From Notholithocarpus densiflorus (taxonomy: Eukaryota > Streptophyta > Magnoliopsida > Fagales > Fagaceae), in contig JARYZH020000047.1 in NCBI GenBank assembly GCA_030021035.2, positions 217,010 to 281,009 of the forward strand: DNA of 64,000 nt. Reading direction: 5' to 3'. Position numbers and translations under genes: made by a program. Below are positions 23,431-34,845 of this stretch, in pieces (the first letter of the stretch is position 1; each line of letters starts with the position of its first letter). Under the pieces are notes generated by a model, which did no database searches, had not been told where the DNA came from, and saw only the letters and a list, made by a program, of their open reading frames with translations.

Positions 23431-23440
23431 AGTATTTATA
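23431..23440 (-). promoter_or_regulatory. TATA box reading towards the profilin fragment
   Basis: The minus strand reads TATAAATACT, followed by a C/A-rich leader with many CTCTC motifs. A transcript from here would run through 23400-23040 and the profilin fragment. The frame at 23443-23054 is low-complexity and probably not a real protein. Confidence 0.45.
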
Positions 23441-23929
23441 CAAAGACTAAGGCCGCATTTTTAACATGCGGCTATAGGCAAAACCTGAAGCCACATTTAA
23501 GAAACGCAGCCCCATCCCAAACTAAAGCCGCGTTTTAGACACGCGGCTTCAGACTAAATTTAAGCTGCGTTTTAAACATGCGACTTTAGACTAAATTTAA
23601 AGCCGCGTCTATAAAACGTGGCTTTAGGTAAGCTAGAGCTACATTTTTTAAATGCGGCCATAGTTAAGAATAAAATAAATAAATAAATAAAATACGCAGG
23701 TCCTATGGCCGCATGTTTTAAACGCGGCCATAGCTCCACCCCCAAAAATGCGGCTATAGCTTAAGAAAATGCGGCTTTAGATGGGTTCTATGGCCGCATG
23801 TTTAAAACGCGGCCTTTGTTGTTTCTTTAAGCCACATTTTTTAAAAACGCGGCTTTAGCCCATCTGTAGTCGCGTTTTTGCAAACGCGGCTTAAAAAAAC
23901 GCGGCCTAAGACCCGCGTGTTTTGTAGTG
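23441..23929. mobile_element. End of a CACTA-like (En/Spm) DNA transposon
   Basis: The right terminus is GCGTGTTTTGTAGTG (23915-23929), the reverse complement of the CACTACAAAA end typical of CACTA elements. Inside it are many direct and inverted copies of GCCGCGTTTT and AAACGCGGC, typical CACTA subterminal repeats. ATA (23930-23932) may be the 3-bp target duplication. I could not find the matching left terminus, so the total extent is unknown. Confidence 0.7.
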
Positions 23930-23932
23930 ATA

Positions 23933-24179
23933 TGAAGAACATCATCAACAACAATGTTAAGACTAACTACTTTCTATTTATTTTCTTCATCAAATAAGAT
24001 AGAAAAATAACTTGAAAAATCAAAAGAAGATTGATAGAATACAAAGAAAAGATTAAATAATGTGATGAAAAAAAAAGTTGACAAAAGATATAAACTATCT
24101 TACCTTTCTGAGAATACTTTTGTTGCAATTGAAATTCATAATCTTTTTTGGTTTTTTTTTTCCTTGAGAAAACAACTCA
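23933..24179. other. AT-rich spacer between CACTA end and LINE
   Basis: Nothing recognised. Confidence 0.4.
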
Positions 24180-25275
24180 TCCTGAATTTTATTAAAGTGC
24201 TAGTAAATTAGCAAGAACAATAGAATCTAAGTTTGGTGGAACAGACTCCATCCAAACAAGCAAAGGAATAAAAACTCCGAAGGGAGCTAACATAGGATAG
24301 AGTATCCTTGACCAAGTGGCCAATGGAAGAGAAATACTCATCATTTTTCTGTAGAGCATTGATACCAATCTCAAAATCACCTTCAAAGTGTGACTGGTAT
24401 AAACCAATTTCCTAGACAAGTTTAGTAGCTCGTCTTGCAGCCAACATTTCTAGAACAACCACAGATAAAGGTTCATATATTTTTCACGAGAAAGCAGCAA
24501 GAATTTCCCCTGCAGAATCATGCACTACAAATCCAATTCCCGCTTTCTCACATTTATCAAACATGGCACCATCGAAATTTACTTTAAATTTCCCAGGCTT
24601 TGAAGGTATCCCAAACCTTTTTCTTGATGGAAAGAATACTCCGTGGCTGCTTCTGACTTAATCTGAAAGTCTCTAGAAAATTAAGAGCAGCATCATGAAG
24701 CTTATCAATCGGTAAAACTGGCTCCCCTAACCTGGTTTTGTTTTGGTGAGACCACAAAAACTAGACAGTTGTGGCGAAGAGCTCAAGAGCATGATGCTTA
24801 GTTAAGATTAAACCAAGCAAATCAGAAATCGACCCCTGGGAAGCATCGAACCTGTTCACCCACCCGAAATCATTACACCGCACTGCCCTTATCACCTCAC
24901 AGCCTCACAAAGCGTGCATAACATCCTCAAACTCCCTTCCATACCGGTGACAAATAGTATCAGTCAAAAATTTTCTTTTGAATAAATTTGATCTTGTTGG
25001 TAAACTGTTAGCACACGCCTTCCAAAGAAAGTGTTTTATTTTCCTAGGGACTTTAAAGTTTCTAGAAACCTAACCAAAACCGCTTCTTTTCATCCGAGTT
25101 TGATCCTGATGTCGAGCCCCTCACATCATCTTAACATATCAACTTATATCTAGTCTTCACCGAGTAGGATCCATAATCCATTGTTTGTCAAAGGCCATAT
25201 CAGACAATCTTCTTGAGGAAAATAGGAAGTGGGATAGATTTTATGCATTGAACTTTGATAGGCAGAAAATTTGTT
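24180..25275 (-). pseudogene. LINE (L1-type) 3' end: zinc-binding and RNase H domains, decayed
   Basis: On the minus strand, about 25065-24870 gives the reverse-transcriptase zinc-binding region (FKVPRKIKHFLWKACANSLP, with a later ICHRYGREFEDVMHAL). About 24600-24420 gives the start of an RNase H fold (KVNFDGAMFDKCEKAGIGFV, then AGEILAAFS). In-frame stops and small shifts are present throughout. The reverse transcriptase and endonuclease parts are missing, as expected for a 5'-truncated insertion. It could instead be a host gene derived from such a domain, but the stops argue against function. Confidence 0.7.
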
Positions 25276-25328
25276 TCTAAAATTCTATATATATATATAT
25301 ATATATATATGGGTTGGGTTTAAGTTAC

Positions 25329-26524
25329 TATCACGCCTCAAACCCCAAAGGGTCCAAAGCATGAGAAAGACATCTCAAAAGTATCTCTAGATTTTTCCTT
25401 TTTAACAATTCAAACTGTAGGAGATCTTTCTTTTCTTTTCTTTTCCACAGGATAAGAATATATAACCATACTAAAATCTCCACATTACAAGTCAGAGCTC
25501 TATAACATATTTACAAATAATAACTAAAAATCATGTGCTTCCACATAATACATGAATATATTACAAGACTCCAATTGGATTACACAAAGTCACAATCTTA
25601 TCAAGAATAAGGACCTTAACATTGAGTCTAGGCCTACCACGCCAAAGGCTAACAAACCTCAAGCGACCAACCTCCAATACAATTAATTAAGGTCTCGTTG
25701 CACATAGCAAGATCGAGTCACCAACCATTTACAGCAAACGTCTCCAAATTTAATATAGCACTCCAACTTATTCTCATAAATCATTCAAGGTATTATCTCT
25801 AACATCAAAATTCCAACACTTAATAAGTAGTTCCCATAAGATTTACCCTACATCAACAAGAGACCCATGATACCAAAAATCATAATATTCTCCAAGACAA
25901 ACAACTTAAATCTTCAACTAGCTCCAAATAATCAATAAAAATTATATTCACCATTTATTTCACATTAAAAAGCCAAAATTCTCAAATCTTCACCACTTAG
26001 ATAACCACCATTGTAAAAATTATAAACCCACTCATCAATTAATTCCACCAACACAAAACCCATACATATTAGCACATGAATATCATTTCCAAGATTCATA
26101 AATCACATGGGTATCATTATCAAAGTTTAGATAAAAATATAACCTCAAGCAAAGTATAAAACCCACCAAAAACATTAAAAAAATTTACCTCAAATAAAAG
26201 GGATGAAGATGCTTAAAGGTTCCTAAGGATTTTCTGGTGATCTTGCCGGAAAAATGACGGTGAGATGGTGGTTTGGAGTGGAGTCCGGTGGGAGAGTGTG
26301 GGAAATGAGTGTGTGTGTTTAAGTGAAGAGAAAAGAAAGAAAATGAAAGGAAGAAAAGAGATGGCCGGCCAAAAGAGAGAAAAAGAGATGGTGTGAAAAT
26401 GAGTGGTGGGGGATTGTTGGGTTAGATGGGGCACGTGTGATCCAATAAAAATTTGACTTCTTCTCTTCTCTCTCTCTTTTTTTTTTTTTTTTTTTTTTTT
26501 TTTGGGTCTGATTGGGACGTTACA
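25329..26524 (-). repeat. 3' LTR of the gypsy element
   Basis: Starts TATCACGCCTCAAACCCC (the expected TG has become TA) and ends GGGACGTTACA. Only the last 660 bp or so (about 25865-26524) match the right-hand LTR. A polypyrimidine tract follows at 26525-26540. Confidence 0.8.
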
Positions 26525-26560
26525 TTCTTCCCCTCTTATAAAAATTTCATCCTTGAAATT

Positions 26561-27169
26561 TTACGTACCTTGATTCTGAAAAAGGCTTTGGTATCTCGAC
26601 AACATATCATCCTCACACTCCCAAGATGCCTCTTTCACTGAATGATTCTTCCAAAGCACCTTTACCCAAGATATTGTTCTATTGCATAGCACTTCCTCCT
26701 TACGGTCCAAAATCTCTACCGGAACTTCTTCATATGACAAATCATCTCTAATCTGAAGAGGCTCATAGCTCAGAACATGTGAAGGGTCAGGAATGTATTT
26801 CCTTAACATAGACTCATGGAAAACATTATGAATTCTTGACAGGGCTAGTGGTAAGGCAATTCTATATGCAACTTTGCCCACTCTTTCCAAGACCTTAAAA
26901 GGCCCTACAAACCTAGGGCTTAACTTACCCTTTTTGCCAAATCTCATTACTACTTTCATAGGTGAAACCCGTAGGAAAACTTTATCTCCAATTTCAAGTT
27001 CCTAAGCCTTCCTTTTAATGTCATAATAGCTTTTCTGTCTACTTTGGGCTACTCGTAGTCTATCACGAATCTGATTTATCTTTTCACAAGTCCTTTGAAT
27101 AATCTCTAGCCCCAAGATTTTTCTTTCTCCAACCTCATCCCAACAAATTGGGGATCTACACTTTCTCCC
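26561..27169 (-). pseudogene. Integrase C-terminus with chromodomain-like tail
   Basis: After the solo-LTR interruption, the frame resumes with KCRSPICWDEVGERK, runs through the integrase C-terminal module (GPFKVLERVGKVAYRIALP) and ends with a chromodomain-like segment (VLWKNHSVKEASWECEDDM) at 26561. Such tails guide chromovirus integration to heterochromatin. There is a stop at 27002. This part joins the one at 29400-30450 once the insertion and one CTCCC are removed. Confidence 0.8.
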
Positions 27170-29394
27170 TGTAAAGTTGAATTTATTCAATCATTTGTTG
27201 GCTTTATTCCGTGCCAAATTTGCTTGTAATTTAGCAATTAGATACCCTGTATTTAGGTGGGAATTATGTAAGGGTAGTGTGTGAGAGAGTGTGAAGAAAT
27301 CTCAGAAGTGTGCAATTCAAGGGAGCCTCGCGACTGGATCTCGCGACTGGCGAGTCGCCAGAATGGCACACGTGTGAAGCATGCAGGGGGAGCTGAAGGG
27401 TTACGCCAACTGTTGCACTACAGGACAAAACTTCCAGTCTGGCCAGGCAGTTAGGTCGCGACTCAAACTCGTGACTCGTTCTAGTCGCGAGCTCAAGTCA
27501 CCAGAATGCCCTGTTTGGTTGAAACATGACTTTTCGCATTCCTCATACACACGACTATAAATACCCTTATTCCCACAAAATGTAGGTGTGGCTATTTAGA
27601 GAGAAAAACCCTAGATAGGTTTTCTACAACACACCTACCTCATTAGAGAGAGAGAGCTACTCATTCTTAGAGAGAAATCTTTGTAATCGCTTCTCATTCC
27701 CTTTCCCATTGTTATACCCATTGAAAGGAGATTTGTACCAAAACACTACCCACACCCATTCAAAGTGTTGAGAGTGTTTTTGGAGCTTGGGAAGCAGTTC
27801 GGAAGGGACCAATTTGTTGGGACAAGTGCTCTGATACCACTTATTGAGAAATTTAGACACCGGTTGATAAAATTAACAAGTTTTAAATCCAAATTGTTAA
27901 TTAGATTTATTATGAATAAAACTTGTTAAAACAAACAAACAAACATCAATATCATGTCAAAATCATGCAGCGGAAAAAATAAATAAGACAAGATATGATG
28001 ACCTAGGAAAACCAATGAAACCAACCAGTTTTACAGAAAAAAACCTGGGGGGAAACCTTCCCGAAAAGCAATCCACTATAATGAAAAAGATTTTCAGATC
28101 TAGTACAAAACCTTTGTCCCTAGACTCTAAAATTCCCGTAGATGAACTCACAGCAGAAACCTTCTACCGCTTCAGAACCTCTGAACTCTCCAATATATGA
28201 ACGCCACCCTTTGATGCACGAATCCCAATACGTGACTACCCAATTGCGCGGATCCTAGTACACGACTTAATCACCAACTAGAAGAAGATTGTTGGCTGCA
28301 AAGTTCTTCACTTCATCAACAATGAAGATCAAGAAGCACTTGGTTACAAAACCCTAAGGCGCAAAGAAGCAGTAACTTCTTTCAGAGAGAATAAGGCATC
28401 GGTCACCTTTTGCATATGTTCTCCTTGTATTCTCTTATGTGACGGCCTCTAAAATAAACCTTATATAGGTCTAGGGTTGTGAGAAAAGAAACCCTACACA
28501 TACATGTCAGCATGGGCTGAAAATTAAATCTGAAAATCTGAAATTCGTAAGCTTCAGTAAATCTCGATCGATCGAGGAGGTGTCGAGCAGGTGTCGAGGA
28601 ACATCTCGATCGATCCACCAGGTGTCGAGGAGCTATTGAGGAGACAGAAGATTTCTTGATTGATTAACTAGCTATCAAGAAGGTGTCGAGATTGCGATAA
28701 GAAACACCTTAAAAGCTCGACAAATAGCCAGGTGTCGAGGAGGTGTCGAGAAGCTATTGAGCTTTAAAATTCAGCACTTTCTCACTTGATTCTTGGACAG
28801 ACTTGCATGGCTTCAACACTTGAACTTGAAACAAGGTTTCTTGAAGTATTGAACACATCCTAGATCTACCCAAATACAAGTAAAGTGCGTTTTGTCAAAA
28901 GATTAGCCAATTACATAAAATATGTCCTTAACACAATTCATTTGGTTGATGCAACGGGCTATTGTGGGATCCGGTAAGACAGAGAAGACAAGGTTCAAGG
29001 TAACCCTGTTGGAGCATGAAGCTTGGAGGGCTTAGGTGCACTGGGTAGATTAGGCTTGGAGGGTCTTCTGCCATTCATGTATCCCAACTTTATTCTCTAG
29101 TGGATTATTGACCGCTTGGAGGGCGGCGGAGAGGTTTTTCACCGAGCACTTCGGTTTCCTCTTCGATAACACATCGCCTTGTTATCTTTTTATTTGCATT
29201 TTCTTTCCTTTCTCTTTACCTTTTAATTACTGTTGTGATTGTGATTAATTATGGTTTAAAGTGTGTTACCAATTCTGTTTTAGCTTATACTCATCTTTCC
29301 GCACATATATTGTTTGTGTATAAGCTTATATTGGTAATTTTGTATTTGGGGGTCTAAACGTTCATTGGTGTTTTACACACTATTTGAACTTTCA
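27170..29394 (+). mobile_element. Solo LTR of the element C family, interrupted
   Basis: TGTAAAGTTGAAT...TATTTGAACTTTCA, flanked by CTCCC on both sides (27165-27169 and 29395-29399). Subtracting the nested insertion (27815-28933 plus one 5-bp duplication) leaves 1101 bp, exactly the length of the 5' LTR of element C. It contains the TCTCGCGACTGG motif cluster (27335-27500) and a TATA-like stretch at about 27553. It sits inside the gypsy integrase gene. Confidence 0.9.
27815..28933 (-). mobile_element. B-related element reduced to one LTR plus primer site
   Basis: Flanked by CAATT (27810-27814 and 28934-28938). On the minus strand it starts like the element B LTR (the + strand ends TATGTCCTTAACA). 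It carries a cluster of TCGATCGATCGAG and GGTGTCGAGG motifs (28560-28765) and a primer site, reading GCTCTGATACCA on + at 27828-27839. Then only about 12 bp of the other LTR remain. An internal deletion has removed nearly everything else. Confidence 0.8.
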
Positions 29395-29399
29395 CTCCC

Positions 29400-30450
29400 A
29401 TACAAAGCCTCATAAGGTGCTGCTTCAATACTTGAATGGTAACTATTATTATAAGCAAACTCCACCAAAGGTAAGTCACTAGCCCAACTCCCCTTAAAAT
29501 CCAAAACACATGCTCTCAACATATTTTCTAGAGTTTGAATAGTCCTTTCAAACTATCCATCTATTTGAGGGTGGAAAGTTGTACTGAAATCCAATCTAGT
29601 ACCCAAGACCATATGCACACCACCCCAAAAATGAGAAGTAAACCTTGGATCTCTGTCTGAAACAATAGAAGCAGGTACTCCACGAAGTCTCACAATCTCA
29701 TCAACATAAAACTGAGCTAACTAATCAAGGGAGTAGTTCATCCAAATAGGTAGAAAATGAGCTGATTTTGTCATTCTATCAACAATCACCCAAATAACAT
29801 CATGACCCTTAGGAGATCTTGGCAATCCTGAAACAAAATCCATAGTAATTTTATCCCACTTATTAGGGAATAGGAAGTGGTTGCAACAAACTTGAGGGTC
29901 GTTGGTGCAACACCTTAACTTGTTGACAAGTCAAACATTGCTCTACAAAGTGAGCAATATCTCTTTCCATGTTATTCCACCAAAAGTTTTCATGAAGATC
30001 ATGGTACATCTTTGTACTATCCGGATGTATTGTATATGGGGAATAGTGAGCCTCCTCTAGAATCTCCTTTTTAATCAATGGATTATTTGGCACACAAAGT
30101 CTACTCCCAAGTCTCAAAGCACCATCCTCAGAGATAGAAAATTTATATTTCTTTCCACTACGCACTTCATCCATGATTTTCTTTAAATGTGGGTCATCAG
30201 CCTGTGACAATTTAATTCTTTCTACCAAATTTGGTTGAACACTCAAATTAGCCAGGTAGGCCTTAGAATGGCCCATAACAACCTCAATCTCCATCCTTTC
30301 AAGATCCCGAATAATATCTTTTTGAGTGATTAGCAAAGCAGCTGAAAAACTTGAAGGCTTTCTACTAAGAGCATCAACCACAACATTAGCCTTACTAGGA
30401 TGATAGTTAATAGAGCAATCATAATCTTTAACAGTTCCAACCATCTCCAC
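29400..30450 (-). pseudogene. Gypsy integrase: zinc-binding and catalytic core, decayed
   Basis: The frame from 30450 includes the link after RNase H, then the HHCC-type zinc region (HPDSTKMYHDL, then CLTCQQVK) ending at a stop near 29863. Downstream, to 29400, the DD-E core continues with stops: an Asp in the TMDFVSGLPR segment, a later VSDRDPRF, then FHPQ with one Gln-to-stop change. It breaks at the solo LTR and resumes at 27169. Confidence 0.8.
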
Positions 30451-30495
30451 TGTCCCATATTTAGCTTATTCTAGTTAAATAAATACTCTAAACTT

Positions 30496-31793
30496 TTATG
30501 ATCTAGTGAAAATCTCATATCTTTCCCCATACAAATAATGTCTCCAAATTTTCAAAGCAAAAACAACTGCAGCCAACTCCAAGTCATGAGTAGGGTAATT
30601 TTTCTTATAATTTTTCAACTGACAAGAGGCATATGCCACAACCTTCCCATTTTGCATCAACACACAACCAATTCCCTTATGAGAAGCATCACTATAAATG
30701 ACAAAACCCCTCGTACCTGAAGGGATAGTTAACACTGGAGCTGTGACCAATCTTCGCTTTAGCTCTTGGAAGCTTTTCTCACATTCTTCCTTCCATTCGA
30801 ATTTAACATTCTTCTGAGTTAATTGTGTTAAAAGAGCTGCAATGCGAGAAAATCCCTCTACAAATCTTTTGTAGTAACCAGTAAGGCCCAAGAAACTTCT
30901 AACCTCACTCACATTTATAGGCCTATCCCAATTAACCATCGCTTCTATCTTATTAGGATCCACCGTAATTCCATCCTTAGATATCACATGACCCAAGAAC
31001 ACTTCTTTAATTTAGCATATAACTTCCTTTCTCTTAGGATCTATAAAACAATCCTCAAGTGTTCTTCATGCTCTTCTTGACTCTTAAAATAAATCAAAAT
31101 ATCATCAATAAACACAATGACAAATTGATCCAAGTACTCATGAAATACGCTATTCATCAAATCCATAAAAGCAGCAGGGGCATTAGTTAATCCAAACGGC
31201 ATCACTAAAAATTCATAATGACCATATCTAGTCCGAAAGGCCATCCTTGGTATGTCCTCACCCTTAATCTATAACTAGTGGTAACCAGAATGAAGATCAA
31301 TCTTAGAAAAGACTTGTGCTCCTCGTAACTGGTCAAATAAGTCATCAATACGAGGCAAAAGATATTTATTCTTAATGGTAACTCTATTAAGCTCACGGTA
31401 ATCAATACACAACCTCATAAGCCCATCCTTTTTCTTAACAAATAAAACTGGAGCTCCCCAAGAAGAGGCACTAGGGCGAATAAACCCCTTATCTAGCAAT
31501 TCTTCCAATCGATCTTTAAGTTCCTTCAACTTTGTGGGTGCCATTCTACATGGTGCCTTAGAAATAGGTGCAGTACCTGGAAGGAGATCAATAGAGAACT
31601 CGATCTCACGATCCGGGGGCAACCTAGGTAAATCATCAAGAAAAACATCCGAAAATTCCCTCACAATGGGAATGTCTCCTATCTCCAATTCTCTACTTTT
31701 TAAATCCACTACACTAGCAAGGAATCCTTGGCATCCCTTTCTAAGCAAGCGGTTTGCTTGGATGCATGATATCACACGAGGCATAAAAGGCAA
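30496..31793 (-). pseudogene. Gypsy reverse transcriptase and RNase H, decayed
   Basis: From 31793: RT domain with PVLFVKKKDG and the LCIDYRELNRVTIKNKY motif, then (31244-31041) MPFGLTNAP and the catalytic box VFIDDILIY. RNase H is at 31002-30496 with VIYSDASHKGIGCVL. Two stops near 31260-31275 and a frameshift with a small deletion near 31010-31045 break it. Confidence 0.85.
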
Positions 31794-31813
31794 ACATGAA
31801 GCCTTAAATAGAA

Positions 31814-32340
31814 TTATGATTCATTTGGAGGCCTAAACACCACCTCTTTCTCAAAACAATGCATACTAGCATAATAAGAAGCCAACCAATCCATGCCCAA
31901 AATGACATCAAAATCATGCATATCTAACAACACCAAATCAACCAATAACTCTCTACCCTCAATACAAATAATACAAGACTTAAGCACAAGATTAGTCATT
32001 AAAGTATCACCAACAGGGGTAGAAACCGATAACTCAAAATCAAGTAGTTCGAGGCTCTTGTCATGATTTTTAGCAAATGCACAAGAAACAAAAGAATGCA
32101 TAGAATCAGGATCAAAAAGAACTCTAGCATGTGCGGAGAACAAAGGAGGTATATCTGTCACCACTGTATTCGTGGCTTGAGCATCCTGAGTAGTCAAGGC
32201 ATACACTCTACCTTGCACCTTCTTCCCATTGTCATTACCCTTTGCAACTTGAGATGAGGAAGAGGAACCCGAGCGCTTAGAACTTGGGAAATCTCTAGCA
32301 AAGTGTCGAGGTTGCTTACAAGCAAAGAATATCTTGACCC
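31814..32340 (-). pseudogene. Gypsy gag end (zinc knuckle) and aspartic protease
   Basis: A degraded knuckle with CKQPRHFARD (around 32290-32320) is followed by a protease region with VLFDPDSMHSFVS in place of the usual DSG-type active site, and the later VILGMDWLASY motif typical of gypsy proteases. The sequence changes abruptly at 32341, where the rest of gag should begin. Confidence 0.75.
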
Positions 32341-33787
32341 CATCACAAAAGTTTAGCCTCCATCAGTAGTTAGTCTAACTATTGTTAGACACTAAAAAGC
32401 TGTCTCAAAAGATTGTTGCCTACTCTGAAAAGTTTATAAAATAATGGGATGAGACAGAGCCTAGTAAGTAGCATAATTAATGGGGGTGAGGGAAATGTAA
32501 GTTTCATTTTCAATAATAATAATAATATGATATGACAAGAATGATTGAATAATGAAACACAAAATTTCTCAAAGTAGATACCTTGAAACTATATACCATA
32601 ATCTGTGAGCACTAACAATATAATTTCCAAAGTCATAAAGTCTAACATACGATAATTTATCACAAATATACCACACTACCACATAGACCGGTAAGGGGAT
32701 CCACCCATTCATAACTGGCATGATATTGTCCTCTCTGGTATGCAGACTCTTGGCCCCATGGACAGCAGCCTCACCCATACCCTCAAGGTTTTTCTCTCCC
32801 TCCATGGGCAGCAGAGAGAGCGCGTCAAATAGGACCTCTCTTGTATGTGGTTTCTTGGCCCCATGGGCACCAGCCTTACCCAAACAAAATCAAGGAACCT
32901 CTTTCCCCCATGGGCAGCAGGGAAGAACGTGTTATCCAAAGTGAAAGGGCACTGACCTGGATTTGATTCTACTGTCACAAAGACTACGGAAACCAAATCG
33001 GGTGATCACCAAGAAATCACACATGGCATGGTGTTAAAACCACATAAAGCTCACAGGTTACATATACTTTGAAACACATAGTTTATATCTAGGTAATTTA
33101 AAAAAAAAAAAACCTTAAATAATCTAACTTCTACAAAGTTTGTAAGGTTTTCAACTTCATTCTTGTCAAGAGATTTTCTATCAATTTCCCACATAACAAG
33201 ATAAGATAAGCATCTTTAAATTTTCTAATATACCATAAAATTCATGATTTCCTTATCAAAGATTAAATAATAGATGCTTATTTTTTTATGTCAACAATTC
33301 ATGCATTTCCCCAAATGCAATACCAAATATGATGCACTTTTCATATATAGTAATATATAATAGGGTCACAACACAATACTTTTAAGAAAACATATATCCA
33401 TATATAATTTTCCAAAATGTGTTTGACCCAAAAACAACGTTTATGCAACATGATTATTTTCCAAAAATTCCATTAAAAAGCTATTTACCTCGCAACCGTA
33501 AAAGCCTAATTCTCCAAGCTCTAAGGAGATTAGCTAGAACCTGAACAATATCAAGTAAACCTATCACAATAAGCATAGAGTTTGAAATTGTATTTAGCTA
33601 CAATTTAGGAATTGACAAATAAGCACTTAATTAGGCAAGCCTAGTATTTAACCTCATCAATAATAATATATTCCACTTCCAAAGTTTCTCAACGAATTAA
33701 TTTACAAGGCATAGACTCCAATTTATAATGTTAACCCATTTAATATCATCTCCAACATTATGACTAGTTTCCATAAAATTAACACTA
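32341..33787. other. Stretch inside the gypsy element unlike the 3' LTR
   Basis: Occupies the place of gag, leader and part of the 5' LTR. It has a tandem duplication of about 105 bp (32728-32832 and 32833-32937), each copy with CTTGGCCCCATGG and CCATGGGCAGCAG. The rest is AT-rich. It may be the diverged inner half of a different LTR or inserted DNA; I cannot tell. Confidence 0.45.
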
Positions 33788-34448
33788 CATCAACAAGAGA
33801 CCCATGATACCAAAAATCATAATATTCTCCAAGACAAACAACTTAAATCTTCAACTAGCTCCAAATAATCAATAAAATTATATTCACCATTTATTTCACA
33901 TTAAAAAGCCAAAATTCTCAAATCTTCACCACTTAGATAACCACCATTGTAAAAATTATAAACCCACTCATCAATTAATTCTACCAACACAAAACCCATA
34001 CATATTAGCACATGAATATCATTTCCAAGATTCATAAATCACATGGGTATTATTATCAAAGTTTAGATAAAAATATAACCTCAAGCAAAGTATAAAACCC
34101 ACCAAAAACATTAAAAAAATTTACCTCAAATAAAAGGGATGAAGATGCTTAGAGGTTCCTAAGGATTTTCCGGTGATCTTGCCGGAAAAATGACGGTGAG
34201 ATGGTGGTTTGGAGTGGAGTCCGGTGGGAGAGTGTGGGAAATGAGTGTGTGTGTGTTTAAGTGAAGAGAAATGAAAGAAAATGAACGGAAGAAAAGAGAT
34301 GGCCGGCCAAAAGAGAGAAAAGAGATGGTATGAAAATGAGTGGTGGGGGATTGTTGGGTTAGGTGGGGCATGTGTGATCCAATAAAAATCTGACTTCTTC
34401 TCTTCTCTCTCTTTTTTTTTTTTTTTTGGGTCTTACTGGGACGTTACA
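33788..34448 (-). repeat. 5' LTR (outer part) of the gypsy element
   Basis: Nearly identical to 25865-26524, including the pyrimidine run and the terminal GGGACGTTACA. Similarity stops at about 33788. Confidence 0.8.
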
Positions 34449-34819
34449 GTTACACTCAATATAACTCTAAGTAATGTTACACTAATCAATATTTTTAAAC
34501 TGGATGTGAACTTTGACAAATCGACTTTTGGATTACATTATCTTTATATATTCTCCATTCTTGCAAAATTCCAAGGTGATCAAAGATCAACAGTCATGTC
34601 ATCTATCAATTGTATAAATTCGAGTTTTTGTAATTTAAAATATTGTATAAAAGATGAGTTTATAGATCGAATGGTAAATAATATTTGATTGGTATGAAAT
34701 TTGGCATGCATATTTAGAACATAAAAAACATGTAATCCAACAATGAAATTTTAAAAATATAAACTCATTAACAAGTTATTGGGTGATGTAACATTGCTTA
34801 AAGTTACAACTGGTGTAAC
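34449..34819. mobile_element. MITE with long imperfect terminal inverted repeats
   Basis: The left end GTTACACTCAATATAACTC and the reverse complement of the right end GTTACACCAGTTGTAACTT are related over about 35 bp. The gypsy element landed at its left tip, duplicating GTTAC. No coding. Confidence 0.5.
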
Positions 34820-34845
34820 TCTAAGCAATATATATATATAAATTC

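Larger units (their letters stand above)
25329..34448 (-). mobile_element. Chromovirus-type Ty3/gypsy element carrying nested insertions
   Basis: Flanked by GTTAC on both sides (25324-25328 and 34449-34453). Order on the minus strand: 5' LTR part (34448-33788), unrelated or rearranged stretch (33787-32341), end of gag knuckle and protease, reverse transcriptase, RNase H, integrase with chromodomain-like C-terminus, 3' LTR. Most of gag and the 5' leader are lost. Many stops and frameshifts. A Copia-like solo LTR interrupts the integrase at 27170-29394. Confidence 0.85.

Noticed and set aside
23054..23443. 129-codon minus-strand ORF near the CACTA end
   Set aside because: Composition is Ser/Leu/His/Pro from CT-rich leader DNA, with an Arg-Glu repeat from a CT run. 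No similarity; treated as 5' UTR-like sequence.
32709..32996. 95-codon ORF with repeated PMGPR-like segments
   Set aside because: The repeat is a DNA-level tandem duplication inside a decayed retroelement and is open in two frames; no sign of selection on a protein.
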